Positions 1 through 9,577 of a stretch of 64,000 nt of DNA are shown here, piece after piece (the first letter of the stretch is position 1; every line of letters begins with the position of its first letter). The translations under genes were made by a program, and so were the position numbers. This stretch comes from Raffaelea ambrosiae (Eukaryota; Ascomycota; Sordariomycetes; Ophiostomatales; Ophiostomataceae): NCBI GenBank assembly GCA_002778195.1, contig PCDI01000018.1:569283-633282 (forward strand), in the 5' to 3' direction. A model generated the notes under the pieces. That model was not told where the DNA came from, searched no databases, and saw nothing but the letters and a program-made list of their open reading frames with translations.

Positions 1-294
1 AAAGATTATGAAGCCGACCGTGACGAGAAGGACGATTGCGATTACCACAACAACGCCGATCTAAGGTGAGAAAGAGGGGGCAAACGTCAGCACAGAAACC
101 GGGCTGCAAGCATACCATTATTACATCACGGCCAAGCTGCTTACAATGACTTTGGGTTGGTTGTTATCACTGTCGTTGCTCGCGTGGGTACTAGGGGGGG
201 TTGGCGTGCTTCGCTTGGGCCACTGGCTTCTGTCGACGAGCTGCCGCACGTGGGCGGACGCCGGAGGAGTGGCATCGTCTCTAGGAAGAAACAT
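1..294 (-). CDS. Single-pass membrane protein, 5' part only (runs off the left edge)
   Basis: Two exons are seen on the minus strand: 145-294 (ATG at 294, 50 codons) and 1-60, continuing beyond the window. The intron 61-144 has a GTAAGC donor, a TGCTGAC branch-like site and a CTTAG acceptor, and both sides are phase 0. The first exon encodes a hydrophilic Pro/Ser/Thr/Asn-rich N-terminus (MFLPRDDATPP...). The second exon opens directly with a 20-residue hydrophobic run, IGVVVVIAIVLLVTVGFIIF, which is a transmembrane helix. With no signal peptide ahead of it, the helix could act as a signal anchor. The rest is off-window, so no family or function can be assigned. The join is inferred from splice signals and from the sense of the combined product. 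Confidence 0.55.
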
Positions 295-2110
295 TGTGGA
301 AATGAGATAGCGCGCGGAGTAGTGCTGCACTATGTGCGCACGCGAACTCGGTTTGTCGACGTGCGTATGTATCTATGAGAGGGTGTGTTTGTGCGTAAAG
401 AAGCTTCTCCGTCGGAAAACCCCGTCAAGGGCCGAGGATCGCTCAAGCGAGTGCCGCAATTGTTGAATGTCGGGACCAGCCAAAGAGTTCGGCAAATGTG
501 AGACACAAAAGAGATGCGAAAAAAAATGAGAGTCTGGAGGATGCTATTCGACGTCGACAAAGGCAGTCGGTTGGAGACGGCTCCGCATGGTAACCAGCCG
601 GACCAGCTAGGGACAGGGAAATGAGGGTGATGTCAAAAGTGTTCGGACCGGTTCGTTCGGCGAGGGACAGCTTTCTTGTCGAGATGGTGCTCGTATCTGC
701 CGGGATGCTCGGGACGGCCAGGCGACGGAATGCGGCGGTGGCGGCGGCGGATAAAACAAGGGAGCAGAGAAAGGTGAAGGTTGACAGGAAAGCACGACGG
801 ACGGGGTGGGAGGCGAAGAAAGCGAAGAAAGCGACTCGTCAGCTCGGAAGGGCGGCCTGTTTGGCCTGCTTGGCCTGTGTTTGTGTGTGTGTCTTGGACC
901 AGGCCGTGTGGTGTGTAGGCGTTTTTTTTTTCTTGCGAGGGGGAGACACGCAAGCCACACAGAGCACACCAGCGCGCGCACAGAGCTAGGACTCGCGGAG
1001 AGTGTGTCGGAGACGCCCCAACGTTCTATTGAAAACGGAGGAGCAGATAAGGAGTATTTGAGGTAGTTGAAAGAGATCAGACAAAAGACACAAGATTTCT
1101 GCAGACAACAACAAACACACGGGGTTGGACGCAGCAGGGGAGAAAAATACAGAAAGAGCGACCAGGCAGGGGAAGAAAAGATGCGACACAAAGGAAGGCA
1201 GGCACGGCAGGGTCGATCGCAGGCAGAACATGCGGTGGTCGAACTAATAGTAGTTACGAGTTATATTATGGATTATATGGGGGTCCGCCCCTGTGCATGT
1301 AGATGCTACCTGACGTGGCGCACCACTCTTGTGGGCTTGGCCTCTTTGCACACACGCCTTGGCTGATGGCCGGGCCACGAGCAGGGCCGATAGCAACGTG
1401 GTGCTCGGGGTTCCTCTGGGTGGTGCTTCCATCATACTTGTTGTGCTTGGTGGTGCTGTGGCGCTTTATCGTGTTTGATTGCGCTGGATGCCTTTGAAGT
1501 ACCGGGTACCTTTTGGGGGCAAAAAATAAGGGCAGCAGGACATGACGAACAGCGCCGTTGAAACCCGTCAGACCGGTCGTGGTTGGTTGCGCTTTCCAAA
1601 TTGGGGGCTTGCTGGCACATCCGCAGGGGGGAAGAGCGACAGACGACTTGCCATCCGGCACCAGACACCCTGACCTGACGCGCATTCAAGCCTCCCAAGA
1701 TCGATCACAATCTTCGGCAAGGGAGCAATTCTTTTCTGTCTGCCGTTCTTCCAGTCTTCCATTCTGTCTGGTTCTCTGTCGACGATTGGGTGTAGCGTGC
1801 GTCCGCAGCGGGTCACAGGAGCTGGAGCTGGAGCTGGTGAAGGGGCTGTGCAGCGAAAGAGGCAGGGAACACGTCAAGTAGCCAGAGATCACCGCCACAC
1901 ATTGCGCGAGACCACATTTGAGCAAGATGCACCATCGCACGTACGGTGTAGAGAAGCAGAGACCCATAGAGGAAGGAGCGAACCGCAAACGCGAAACAGA
2001 GGGGCAAGGCACAGGCCAAAGAAGAGGCCATCTCGGGAGCGAGCGGGCAGAAGCACACAAACGGAAGCCACGACCGTCAGCAGAGCCACAGACCATTACT
2101 CAAAGCCGGC

Positions 2111-2147
2111 CACATAGTTGGTTACTAGCTGAACTAGTTACTATGTG
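2111..2147. repeat. Imperfect 37-bp palindrome (CACATAGT...ACTATGTG)
   Basis: The outer arms CACATAGT (2111-2118) and ACTATGTG (2140-2147) are exact inverted complements, with further CTAG-containing symmetry between them. It is the longest member of a family of short palindromes seen only between genes in this window. Confidence 0.6.
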
Positions 2148-2654
2148 AGTATGTCTTTGCACCATGCCTACATTGGCACCATCTGACGAGCCCGTCTCTC
2201 CTCAGCAGCTGTCAGCCTTGGACGCTAAAGAAGGAGAGAAGATAGAGAGGAAAGAGGAAAGAGGGCGTTTTATCCGGTTTGCATTGGTGCTGATTCACAG
2301 GCAGGTCTGGTCTGTCATCCTGACACAAGGGCGACCCAATGGGCCTTGACAGGAACTGCTGGCCTGCATTAGTGGACCGTCTCATGCGGGAATTCGTACA
2401 GGGGCCAATGATGGCTGGGTCTGGGCCATGGAGCCGAAGACCCAAAAACCCAGAAGACCCAGAAAGGGACCAACAATGGTAATGGCATCCTCTCTAATCT
2501 GCCAGAGATTCCTAAACGCCAGTAGAAAGCTGGTTACGAATCAGACACCTTACACCTTGAAAACTGCCAGTATGGAGTCAAAGTTCAGCCTCTCTAGATA
2601 GGCGGATGGATGGTTCGGGGTTTGGCACAAACAGTGCATACCTTCCGCCTCAGC

Positions 2655-2670
2655 CCTACTACATAGTAGG
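2655..2670. repeat. 16-bp palindrome CCTACTA-CA-TAGTAGG
   Basis: Seven-base perfect inverted arms flank a CA centre. It contains the recurring ACTACATAGT core, also present at 9568-9577 and, in reverse, at 10398-10407. It lies in the 3' flank of the gene ending at 3095. Confidence 0.6.
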
Positions 2671-3094
2671 ACGAACTCGACAAAAAAAAAGGCAACCAGC
2701 CGATACGAACAGGGCATGACCAACACGAACGGCAGACCGCAGATCCGAGACAAACGGGCTAAAGGGCGCACAGTGGCTGTTCTTGGAAGTGGACGAAGCC
2801 AGGAAGAAGACCAAATCCAGTGACAAAGTCGGCTTACGAGTCTAGAATTTCAATTGACAAGTTTGAGATCAAGTTCATACTACTTGTATTTGATATCGTG
2901 ATATTGACCCTAAAAAAACTAGAAAAAAAAAAACCTGTCTGAACAGCCAATATTTGAACAGCCACAAGTTGGGACCACCGTTCAATTCTCCTAACAACTG
3001 TCTTGACAATTCCCCTTGACAATTCCTCTTGACAACTCTTTCTTAACAACCCCCTCAGAAACAAACAACACTTTCTCCTCCTACTCTTCCTCCC

Positions 3095-4903
3095 TTATCC
3101 AAACTTCTTCTCAAACTTCTTGAGCATCCCCGTCACGCCCCGCTCCAGCCGCCCGGCCCCTTCCTCAAACTTGCCGCGCACCTCCTGCTTCGGCTTGTAG
3201 TGCGCATTCGCCTCCCCTTCCGTCGGCCGGTACAGCTGCTGGTGCACGTTGTAGTCGCTCGCGTTGCCCGCCACCCCGGGCGCCTGCGCATAGCTGTACC
3301 CGCTGTACCCGCCTATCCCAGGCAGACCGGGCGTGCCTGGCGCCCCGGTGGTGGTCGTCGCGGTAGGCGGCGTCGTCGAAGCCGCTGGCGCCGAGGGCTG
3401 CGTCGGCGGCGCCGAGAACGCCGGGCCATTGAACGGCGACCCTGTCGTGACGGGCATCGTGGACGCGCGCGACAGACCGGGGTGGGTGGGCTGCGATGTT
3501 GGGATCTGTGCAGGCTGACCATAGGTGCTGGGCTGCGATGTTGGGATCTGCGCAGGCTGGCCATAGGTGGTGCTGGTGCCGCCGATGCTGCCGCCGATGC
3601 TGCCCGGCATCCCCGCCGGCGGTCCTCCGTACGTCGGCGGCGCCGCAAAGGTCGGCGCGCCCGGCGGGGCCTGGAACGCCGGCGGCGGCACGCCGGGACT
3701 CAGCGGGCCCAGGCCGTGCGGGACGACCAAGCCCGGACTGAAGGGCGTTATGGCATCCTGGGCCAGGCGCTGGTGCAGCGGGTGCGGGCCGGGCTCGTCT
3801 TCGGGCGGCGGGGTCTTCTCGCGCGGCCGGATGGCCTCGGGCGCGGCCGGGGCGGCCGGGTTGTAGGCCATGGGCACGAAGCCGGGCGTGTGCTGCTGGG
3901 ACGAGGTGGGGGAGGATGTGGTGGTGGTTGTAGCAGTGGCGGCCGGGGGTGTCGCGGAGGGTCCGGTGGTCTGCGGCGGTGTACCGTTCGTGGCCGCAGC
4001 AGCAGCAGCTCCTGGAGGCGGCGCAAACGACGGAACGCTTCCTACGGCACCGGCGCTGCCGGAGCGTGCCGTCGTGTGCTCGGCCAGAGCGACATGCTCG
4101 AGCTGCTGCACAACGTGCGACACGGGTTCGGCCTGTTGGGTCTGTTGATGGGTCTGAGGCGGCGGCGGCGGCGGTGGTGGTGGTGGTGCGCCGAGCACAG
4201 GGGCCACCGGCTCGTCCAGAATGTCGACCTGGCTGGTCGGCAGGACGCGGCGGACGGCATTGACGAACTGCAGGGCGTCGCGGGGCGTCCAGAAGTAGAT
4301 GTCGAGGGACTGCAGCTTGTAGTGGTAGATAGCCTGGTTGGTCGGGTCGTAGGTGGGCAGGTGCCACTCTTCCTGGTTGGGCACGTCGTGGACGACGGCT
4401 ACGGAGACCATGCAGCTGTGCTTGTACGAGTAGCGGACGTTGGTTCGGTCGATGTCTGTGTAGGTGAAGTGTGTCAGCTCCTGACAGCTTTCGTAGTTTT
4501 CTCTCTCTCCCCCCCTCTCTCTCTCCCCTCTCTCCCAACTTACATCCGTCAAAGGCGTCTTGGTTCTCGGTGCCGGGCATGTTGGCAATCTCGACGCGCG
4601 CGCGCCCCTCTTGCGCATTTTCGAAGAGGTAGACATAGGAGCCCTTGTTGAAGCGGTGATGCGGTGGGTAGTCCGTCTCGGGGCCGTAGAAGTAATGAAC
4701 GTCGCCAAAGCTGTGGGAACAAAACAGGAAAAGGTTAGAAGAGACAAAGAAGACAAAAAGCACAAGAACAGAGGAGTCAGAGGAGTCAAAGCCGCCAAGA
4801 AGGAAACGCGGCCGCGCATGCGGCCGCAGGTGGCTGCGGCAAATGGTGGGAGGCAAGCAACATACAGCGTTGCGACATTCTCTTCGCCCGGCCGAGCAGC
4901 CAT
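3095..4903 (-). CDS. Pro-rich protein of unknown function with a conserved-looking N-terminal domain (521 aa)
   Basis: Exons are 4866-4903, 4544-4710 and 3095-4455. Introns 4711-4865 (GTATGT/CACAG) and 4456-4543 (GTAAGT, CTGAC branch, ACACAG) keep frame, giving 522 codons with the stop. Residues 1 to about 140 look like a folded aromatic-rich domain (FGDVHYFYGPETDYPPHHRF, later IYFWTPRDALQFVNAVRRVL). The middle is disordered: a run of about 10 Pro near residue 158, Gln/Ser/Thr/Ala-rich sequence, and two near-identical copies of TYGQPAQIPTSQP around residues 364-390. The C-terminus is charged and probably helical (RGVTGMLKKFEKKFG). I do not recognise the family and assign no function. The start ATG at 4903 is the only one joining the N-terminal domain in frame. 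Confidence 0.75.
   Translation of the reverse strand: MAARPGEENVATLYVACLPPFAAATCGRMRGRVSFLAALTPLTPLFLCFLSSLSLLTFSCFVPTALATFITSTAPRRTTHRITASTRAPMSTSSKMRKRGARASRLPTCPAPRTKTPLTDVSWERGERERGGERENYESCQELTHFTYTDIDRTNVRYSYKHSCMVSVAVVHDVPNQEEWHLPTYDPTNQAIYHYKLQSLDIYFWTPRDALQFVNAVRRVLPTSQVDILDEPVAPVLGAPPPPPPPPPPQTHQQTQQAEPVSHVVQQLEHVALAEHTTARSGSAGAVGSVPSFAPPPGAAAAAATNGTPPQTTGPSATPPAATATTTTTSSPTSSQQHTPGFVPMAYNPAAPAAPEAIRPREKTPPPEDEPGPHPLHQRLAQDAITPFSPGLVVPHGLGPLSPGVPPPAFQAPPGAPTFAAPPTYGGPPAGMPGSIGGSIGGTSTTYGQPAQIPTSQPSTYGQPAQIPTSQPTHPGLSRASTMPVTTGSPFNGPAFSAPPTQPSAPAASTTPPTATTTTGAPGTPGLPGIGGYSGYSYAQAPGVAGNASDYNVHQQLYRPTEGEANAHYKPKQEVRGKFEEGAGRLERGVTGMLKKFEKKFG
3491..3570 (-). repeat. Two tandem copies of a 39-bp coding repeat
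   Basis: Two adjacent copies of a 39-nt unit encode the 13-residue repeat TYGQPAQIPTSQP in the Pro-rich protein. They differ at very few bases, which suggests a recent in-frame duplication. Confidence 0.7.
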
Positions 4904-6277
4904 TGTGGTTGGCGCGAGTGGACACGCTCGTATGAAGAGAAGATCACGATTATCAAGTCTCACGATAGTCTCGACAACAAAGCAAAGACAGGCAATGCGC
5001 TTATTACTCGAAGCTCTGGGTACACAGAAAACAAAGAGAAGACGGAGAGAGGGGGGAAAGAAGACAAAAAACCAACGAGAGCCGGACAGAAAAAGAAGGA
5101 AAAAAAAAACAATAGAAAGAAAAGTGTGACAGGTGTGTTTTCTCCTCGGTTTTGGCCCCCTCTCCCCTGGGCCATCCAACTAGACAGACAGATAGACAGA
5201 CACACAGAAGACCTATGAGCTCACGCGGCCGATCGGGCGGCCCTGAATTGCGCATTGGACCCCAATTGTGCCATCCCACTCTGGCGCACCCCTCTCTCCA
5301 GATCACCCGTGCGGCCAACGGCTGTTGACCCTCGTCACCTCCTGCAGACGGTTGCGGGCTATGCAGGAGGAGGAGCAAGCTTGCCATCTGCTTGGTGGGC
5401 TGTCCAGAAAGAGCAACTCGGCGCTTACAGGATGGCGAGACAGCCAATCACAGTGCGGTGTGGGGATGACAAAAGTGGACCACGCTGTTCCGCAACATCA
5501 CAACAGCATTGCTATTGGCCGGATGGCAACAGAGAACGTGCCAAGGACCCTCCCAGGATGGAGCTTCATCACGTAGGCCTGTTTGCGTCCTCTGGGAAGC
5601 TTCTTCTTCTTCTTCTTCTTGCCGATGTCTGGGTTTTGCTCCGTAACTACTTTGTACAATGCATTTTGTGTCTTGTTTCGAAAGGCGTGGGAGGTGTCTG
5701 TACGCTGTCAGTTGTCCAGACAAGACCGTTTCCGTCAGGCATGGAGCCAGCCTGTAACAGCTGGGGGGATTGCAGCAGATGCCGTCTGCCGTGGCCGTGT
5801 CTTCCAAACGGCTCGTCACACCGGAGAGCATGCCAACCCGGATGCTCTCATTTCGAGCCAGGGACAGAGTGTCGGCTCCTGTCTTGTGAGTCAATCCTCA
5901 CTGCCCAGGGCGTTCTATTACCATATACATGTACTTTCGAAGTGGTATTCCACCCGTGTTTGTTTTGTACTGTGCAGTTTCCCTCACAATTGTTCTTGTC
6001 TATGGGAAGCAGAGAGCAGATACTGTGCAAGAATGCTTCAGTCTGTGATCGATGTGTGGGGTGGATGAAAAAGTGGGTCTATCCAATCGTGAAAGCTCGG
6101 ACCACCTGTGAGGATGGACTCTCGGATTTTTGGTAGTCAAAAATTTTTGAGTCAAGCAAAAACGTTCTTCCACTATCACGACCCGACGACCGAGAGCCCC
6201 AGCCACGCGACCAGACGAGTCTGCCGGGAAACAACTGAACGACCCGACGAGCTTGCGACTCCCTGCAACTCTTTCTG

Positions 6278-6350
6278 GTAAGAAACCCCTCCAAAGTTGC
6301 ACGCCCAATGCCGAGTGTGTGTCCTTGTGCTAACATCCCCCCCTCTCTAG
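6278..6350 (+). other. Putative 5'-UTR intron of the uS8m gene
   Basis: The 73-nt segment has all three fungal intron signals in order: donor GTAAGA at 6278, branch site GCTAAC at 6329-6334, a C-rich tract, and acceptor CTCTCTAG ending at 6350. It lies 175 nt upstream of the uS8m ATG with no coding frame across it. Leader introns are common in fungal ribosomal-protein genes. Confidence 0.6.
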
Positions 6351-6422
6351 GACCACAGCATTCCGTCTTTCCGAATCGATCTCGGCAACTCTCTTGTCTT
6401 TGGAACCGGAACTCTCGACAGC

Positions 6423-6440
6423 GAGAGAGAGAGAGAGAGA
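6423..6440. repeat. (GA)9 microsatellite in the uS8m leader
   Basis: Pure GA dinucleotide run in the presumed 5' leader of the uS8m gene, downstream of the leader intron. Confidence 0.85.
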
Positions 6441-6524
6441 ACAATTCTTCTCATTTTTCTCCTTTGTGTCTGATCTGAGAGGCGATTTCTGATCGCCTCT
6501 CTCCCCTCCCTCCATACCGCCAAC

Positions 6525-7019
6525 ATGGGTATCGTCAACATTGCCAACATGTGCTCCCACCTCCAAAACGCATCCATGGCCCGCCTGGGCCTCACCTCGA
6601 TTAAAAACACAAAATACAACCTCAAGCTCGCCCTGGCGCTGCATCGAACGGGCTACATCTCGTCGATTACGCGCGCCGGTCCCAAGCCGCCGCCGGAGGC
6701 CGAGCTGCTGACAGGCACACACCTGGACGAGCCGGTGACGACGGCCAATGTGGCGACGCGGCGGCTATGGCTCGGTCTGAAATACTGGGAGAACAAGCCG
6801 GTTCTGCGCAAGCTCAAAGTGTACACGACCCCGAAGCGGCCAGTGACGCTCCAAGTGCGGCAGCTGGAGCAGGTGACGCGGGGCCGGTCGCAGGGCCAAG
6901 TAAAGGGACTCAACACAGGGGAGTCGCTGTTTCTGGCCACGGATCAGGGTGTGCTGGAAGCGCGGGAAGCGCTGGAGAAGCGGGTGGGCGGGTTGATCCT
7001 CTGTACGGCGAGCTCATGA
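6525..7019 (+). CDS. mrps8: Mitochondrial small-subunit ribosomal protein uS8m
   Basis: Single exon of 164 codons plus stop. The N-terminus (MGIVNIANMCSHLQNASMAR, then TSIKNTKYNLKLALALHRTG) matches the conserved start of S8 proteins, where this helix-rich half contacts small-subunit rRNA. The C-terminal half keeps the S8 beta fold, ending in the usual region with GGLILC. Fungal mitochondrial S8 proteins have about this length. The protein would act in the mitoribosomal small subunit. No long cleavable presequence is visible; uS8m often lacks one. The ATG is preceded by ACCGCCAAC, a good fungal start context. A leader intron and a GA run lie upstream. The recognition is confident. Confidence 0.92.
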   Translation: MGIVNIANMCSHLQNASMARLGLTSIKNTKYNLKLALALHRTGYISSITRAGPKPPPEAELLTGTHLDEPVTTANVATRRLWLGLKYWENKPVLRKLKVYTTPKRPVTLQVRQLEQVTRGRSQGQVKGLNTGESLFLATDQGVLEAREALEKRVGGLILCTASS

Positions 7020-8289
7020 TGAGGGGGCAGAGAGGAGAAGCGAGAGATGGAAAAAGAAACGAACGACTATAGACATCTGACATCTGGGAGGAGAAGAGGA
7101 CCGTGTGCGTGCGTGTGTCTGCATGTGCGGATGGATACCGGAAACGACAGACACCGGGACGAATATCGGTCGACCATCGGCGAAACACGGCCACGGGAAA
7201 TCAAAAAGGATCCCATTGCCTCGGAAGCACGACCTCTGCAAGACTGTGGCTTGGATAGAATTGCATACGAAAAAAAACGAGAAGAAAAAAAAAATCGGAG
7301 GGGGGGACACAGAGAACAAACAGGCTCCTCCCAGGACGTCCTGCTGGCTGCCCTTGCTTACCCATGAACAAAAAATCACTGTACATATATGTATAACTAT
7401 AAATGCGGCATAACCCAATCATCACACTCTCAAATAAGGCAGACAGCGCTTCCGGAGTGCAGACGACGACCCGATGGATCGTCCATCATGGTGGCTTCCT
7501 GGTCGTGAGCTGACTCGAGGACTCGCATACGTCTCCAGTGCTGGAATGTGCATCACCGGGCTTCCAATCTGTTGTTCCACATTCTCTGTCATCAAGGACG
7601 TGTGGTGGTCGGTCATAGCTGGGCAGAATAGACAAGCTCTTGTTCAATACGTGCGCATCCCGTGCTACTGTTGATTGGAAATCCCCTCGCATGAAAAGAA
7701 CAAACAGATTACAAAAGAAAAGCAACCCGAATCGAACCCGAAAAAAAATGTGGACAAAAGGGCGTCGTCGGGCTTGCTCGGCTGGGTGGTGGTGGTGCAC
7801 ATATTCACAGCCGGGCTTGGCCCGATTCGGAAGCTTTCGACGAAGACAGGCACGACAAACAACTGCGCCATGACACCACCTGCGCCCTGCCCAAGACCAG
7901 CAGGAGACAAAATAGGAAAGTTTCTGAATTCTTCCATTTCTTTCTTGACTTGAACGAGCGACATGGCCGTTTCTTTCTGCGTTACGAAAGTCAATGTGGT
8001 GGTATCATCTCCGCGGGCATGGAAACCGATGACGATAGATCATGAGAATCGAGAGTGTATAAAGACCAGCCAGCGCGTCAAGATGAATAAAATGAACGGT
8101 GCACGTTTCGGACACCGGCATTTCATAGAGAGAGCAACACTTTGGGGGCGGGCAGTTCAACAGAAACCATTGTACACGTTCATCACAGCACCATTCATAC
8201 AACGCATTTCACCCACACACACACACACAAAGAAAACACATCACCGCTCTCTTAGAGTCGTCAGAAACAAGAACCAATTACTTTCCACC
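7020..8289. other. Intergenic spacer, 3' flank of uS8m and promoter of the hydrolase
   Basis: No gene is supported. It carries A-rich stretches, a TATAAAG box at 8058-8064, and an ACACAC run just before the hydrolase start at 8215-8229. The frame of the hydrolase stays open upstream to 7963, but that part has UTR-like composition. Confidence 0.5.
8058..8064 (+). promoter_or_regulatory. Possible TATA box of the alpha/beta hydrolase gene
   Basis: TATAAAG lies about 225 bp upstream of the chosen start codon, in a spacer with no competing gene. The distance leaves room for a leader of ordinary fungal length. It is a motif match only. Confidence 0.3.
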
Positions 8290-9228
8290 ATGTCTTCTTC
8301 TCTTCCTACCACGCAGATCGCCTCCATCGAGGTCGACGGCGTCCAGCTCTTCTACCGCTATGCCGTCCCGGTCGGGTCTCAAGCACAGGCACAAGACGAC
8401 CACCACCACCTCCCGACCGTCGTCCTCCTCCACGGCTTCCCGTCCTCGTCCTTTATGTACCGCAACCTGCTTCCCCGGCTGGCCGCCCGTGGCTACCGCG
8501 CCATCGCGCCCGACCTCCCGGGGTTCGGCTTCACCCAGGTGCCCGCCCGCCGCCGCTACGTCTACACCTTTGCCAGCCTCGCCACCACGCTGGCCGCCTT
8601 TGTCGACGCCCTCCAGCTGACCCGCGACGGCCGCCAGTTTGCCGTCTACCTCTTTGACTACGGAGCCCCCACGGGCCTGCGGTTCGCCCTCGCGCACCCC
8701 GACGCCCTCGCGGCCGTGGTCACGCAGAACGGCAACGCCTACGAGGCCGGCCTGGGCGCCGCGTTCTGGGCGCCCCTGCGGGCGTTCTGGGCGACGGGCG
8801 ACCCGGCCAACCAAGCGTCCAGGGCCGCGCTGTGCGCCGCTCTGGGGCTGCCCGCCATCCGGTCCCAGTACGTGGACGGCATGCCCGACCCGGCCCGGGT
8901 GCCGCCCGAGACGTATACGCTGGACCATGCGCTGATCCAGCCCCAGCCCAACCTGGACCTGTTCTACGACTACCAGACCAACGTGGCGCTGTACCCGCGG
9001 TTCCACACGTGGCTGCGGGACACGGACACGCCGGTGCTGGCGGCGTGGGGCAAGAACGACGCGATCTTTGTGCCGGCGGGCGCGGAGGCGTACCGGGCGG
9101 ATGTGCGGAAGCTGCAGGTGTCGTGGCTGGACGGCGGCCACTTTGCGCTGGAGACGCACGAGGCCGAGATGGCGGAGCTGATGGACGACTTTTTCATCAA
9201 GTACCGAGTTTTCGAGAGGAATGCGTGA
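8290..9228 (+). CDS. Alpha/beta hydrolase, epoxide hydrolase/haloalkane dehalogenase-like (312 aa)
   Basis: Single exon. The fold markers are in order: oxyanion HGFP (48-51), DLPGFGFT (75-82), nucleophile elbow FDYGAPTG with Asp123 as the likely nucleophile, catalytic acid Asp257 in WGKNDAIF, and His284 in GGHFALE. An Asp nucleophile, rather than Ser, places it with soluble epoxide hydrolases and haloalkane dehalogenases, which work through an ester intermediate on Asp. It has no signal peptide and is probably cytosolic. The start at 8290 was chosen because it has a strong context (CCACCATG) and sits just before the conserved fold. In-frame sequence back to 7963 is probably leader. It is convergent with the transcription factor at 11460. 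The substrate cannot be deduced. Confidence 0.9.
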   Translation: MSSSLPTTQIASIEVDGVQLFYRYAVPVGSQAQAQDDHHHLPTVVLLHGFPSSSFMYRNLLPRLAARGYRAIAPDLPGFGFTQVPARRRYVYTFASLATTLAAFVDALQLTRDGRQFAVYLFDYGAPTGLRFALAHPDALAAVVTQNGNAYEAGLGAAFWAPLRAFWATGDPANQASRAALCAALGLPAIRSQYVDGMPDPARVPPETYTLDHALIQPQPNLDLFYDYQTNVALYPRFHTWLRDTDTPVLAAWGKNDAIFVPAGAEAYRADVRKLQVSWLDGGHFALETHEAEMAELMDDFFIKYRVFERNA

Positions 9229-9567
9229 AGAAGAGTGTAGGGAATCAAGGTATGTCGGAAATCAAGAAGGATAGAAAAGAAGGAGGCCATCGAGTCTCGA
9301 GGGAAAGAAGGAGAAAGAACAAGGAAGGGGAAAGACTTGAAAATAAGACTGGCAAATAAGAAAAAGAAGGAAAGACCCTCCCATTCCCCCCTGAACTGTG
9401 TCTCAATCCTGTCTGCCAACTCATCCAGCAGACTGTCACGAGGTTCCATCGCATCCGTGCATGCTGCTCGCTTCCCACAAACCATACGCTCTGGGTAAAA
9501 CGAAACGAGGTCGGCGACGTCGGTCTTCCCAATCTGACAGGGTCCTGGCTCCTCCTCTCTCGTGCTT

Positions 9568-9577
9568 ACTACATAGT
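9568..9577. repeat. Intergenic palindrome ACTACATAGT
   Basis: Same 10-bp core as inside 2655-2670. It is followed within 25 bp by a second symmetric run (ACTATAGTAGT), so the locus is a cluster of related short inverted repeats. Confidence 0.55.

Larger units (their letters stand above)
295..3094. other. Intergenic spacer, no supportable gene
   Basis: This is the presumed promoter of the left-edge membrane-protein gene plus the 3' flank of the gene ending at 3095. Open frames here, such as 607-1191 on the minus strand, are low-complexity Pro/Ser/Arg-rich and lack splice or domain support. It holds a long imperfect palindrome at 2111-2147 and a 16-bp one at 2655-2670. No RNA gene was recognised. 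Confidence 0.6.
4904..6524. other. Intergenic spacer between divergent genes
   Basis: This region lies between the divergent Pro-rich-protein gene (-) and the uS8m gene (+). It holds a CTT triplet run near 5600-5620, an open frame of 293 codons at 5255-6136 that I do not believe codes (see rejected), and near its right end the 5' leader intron of the uS8m transcript and a GA run at 6423-6440. Confidence 0.55.

Noticed and set aside
607..1191. 194-codon minus-strand frame
   Set aside because: Pro/Ser/Arg low complexity, no domain, overlaps other random frames. Treated as spacer.
3200..4651. 483-codon frame on the plus strand
   Set aside because: Antisense shadow of the Pro-rich protein; Arg/Gly-rich composition produced by reading GC-rich codons backwards.
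5255..6136. Open frame of 293 codons on the plus strand
   Set aside because: No recognisable domain, a Leu run that simply reflects a CTT repeat, scattered Cys/Trp, and no start context or codon pattern typical of the neighbours. Judged a chance open frame.
7727..7745. tRNA B-box-like sequence on the minus strand (GGGTTCGATTCGGG)
   Set aside because: The five bases on either side of the loop do not pair and no acceptor stem or A box is in place.
7963..8289. N-terminal extension of the alpha/beta hydrolase to 421 aa
   Set aside because: In frame but with leader-like features (TATA-like box, CA run), no targeting signal, and a much better start context at 8290.
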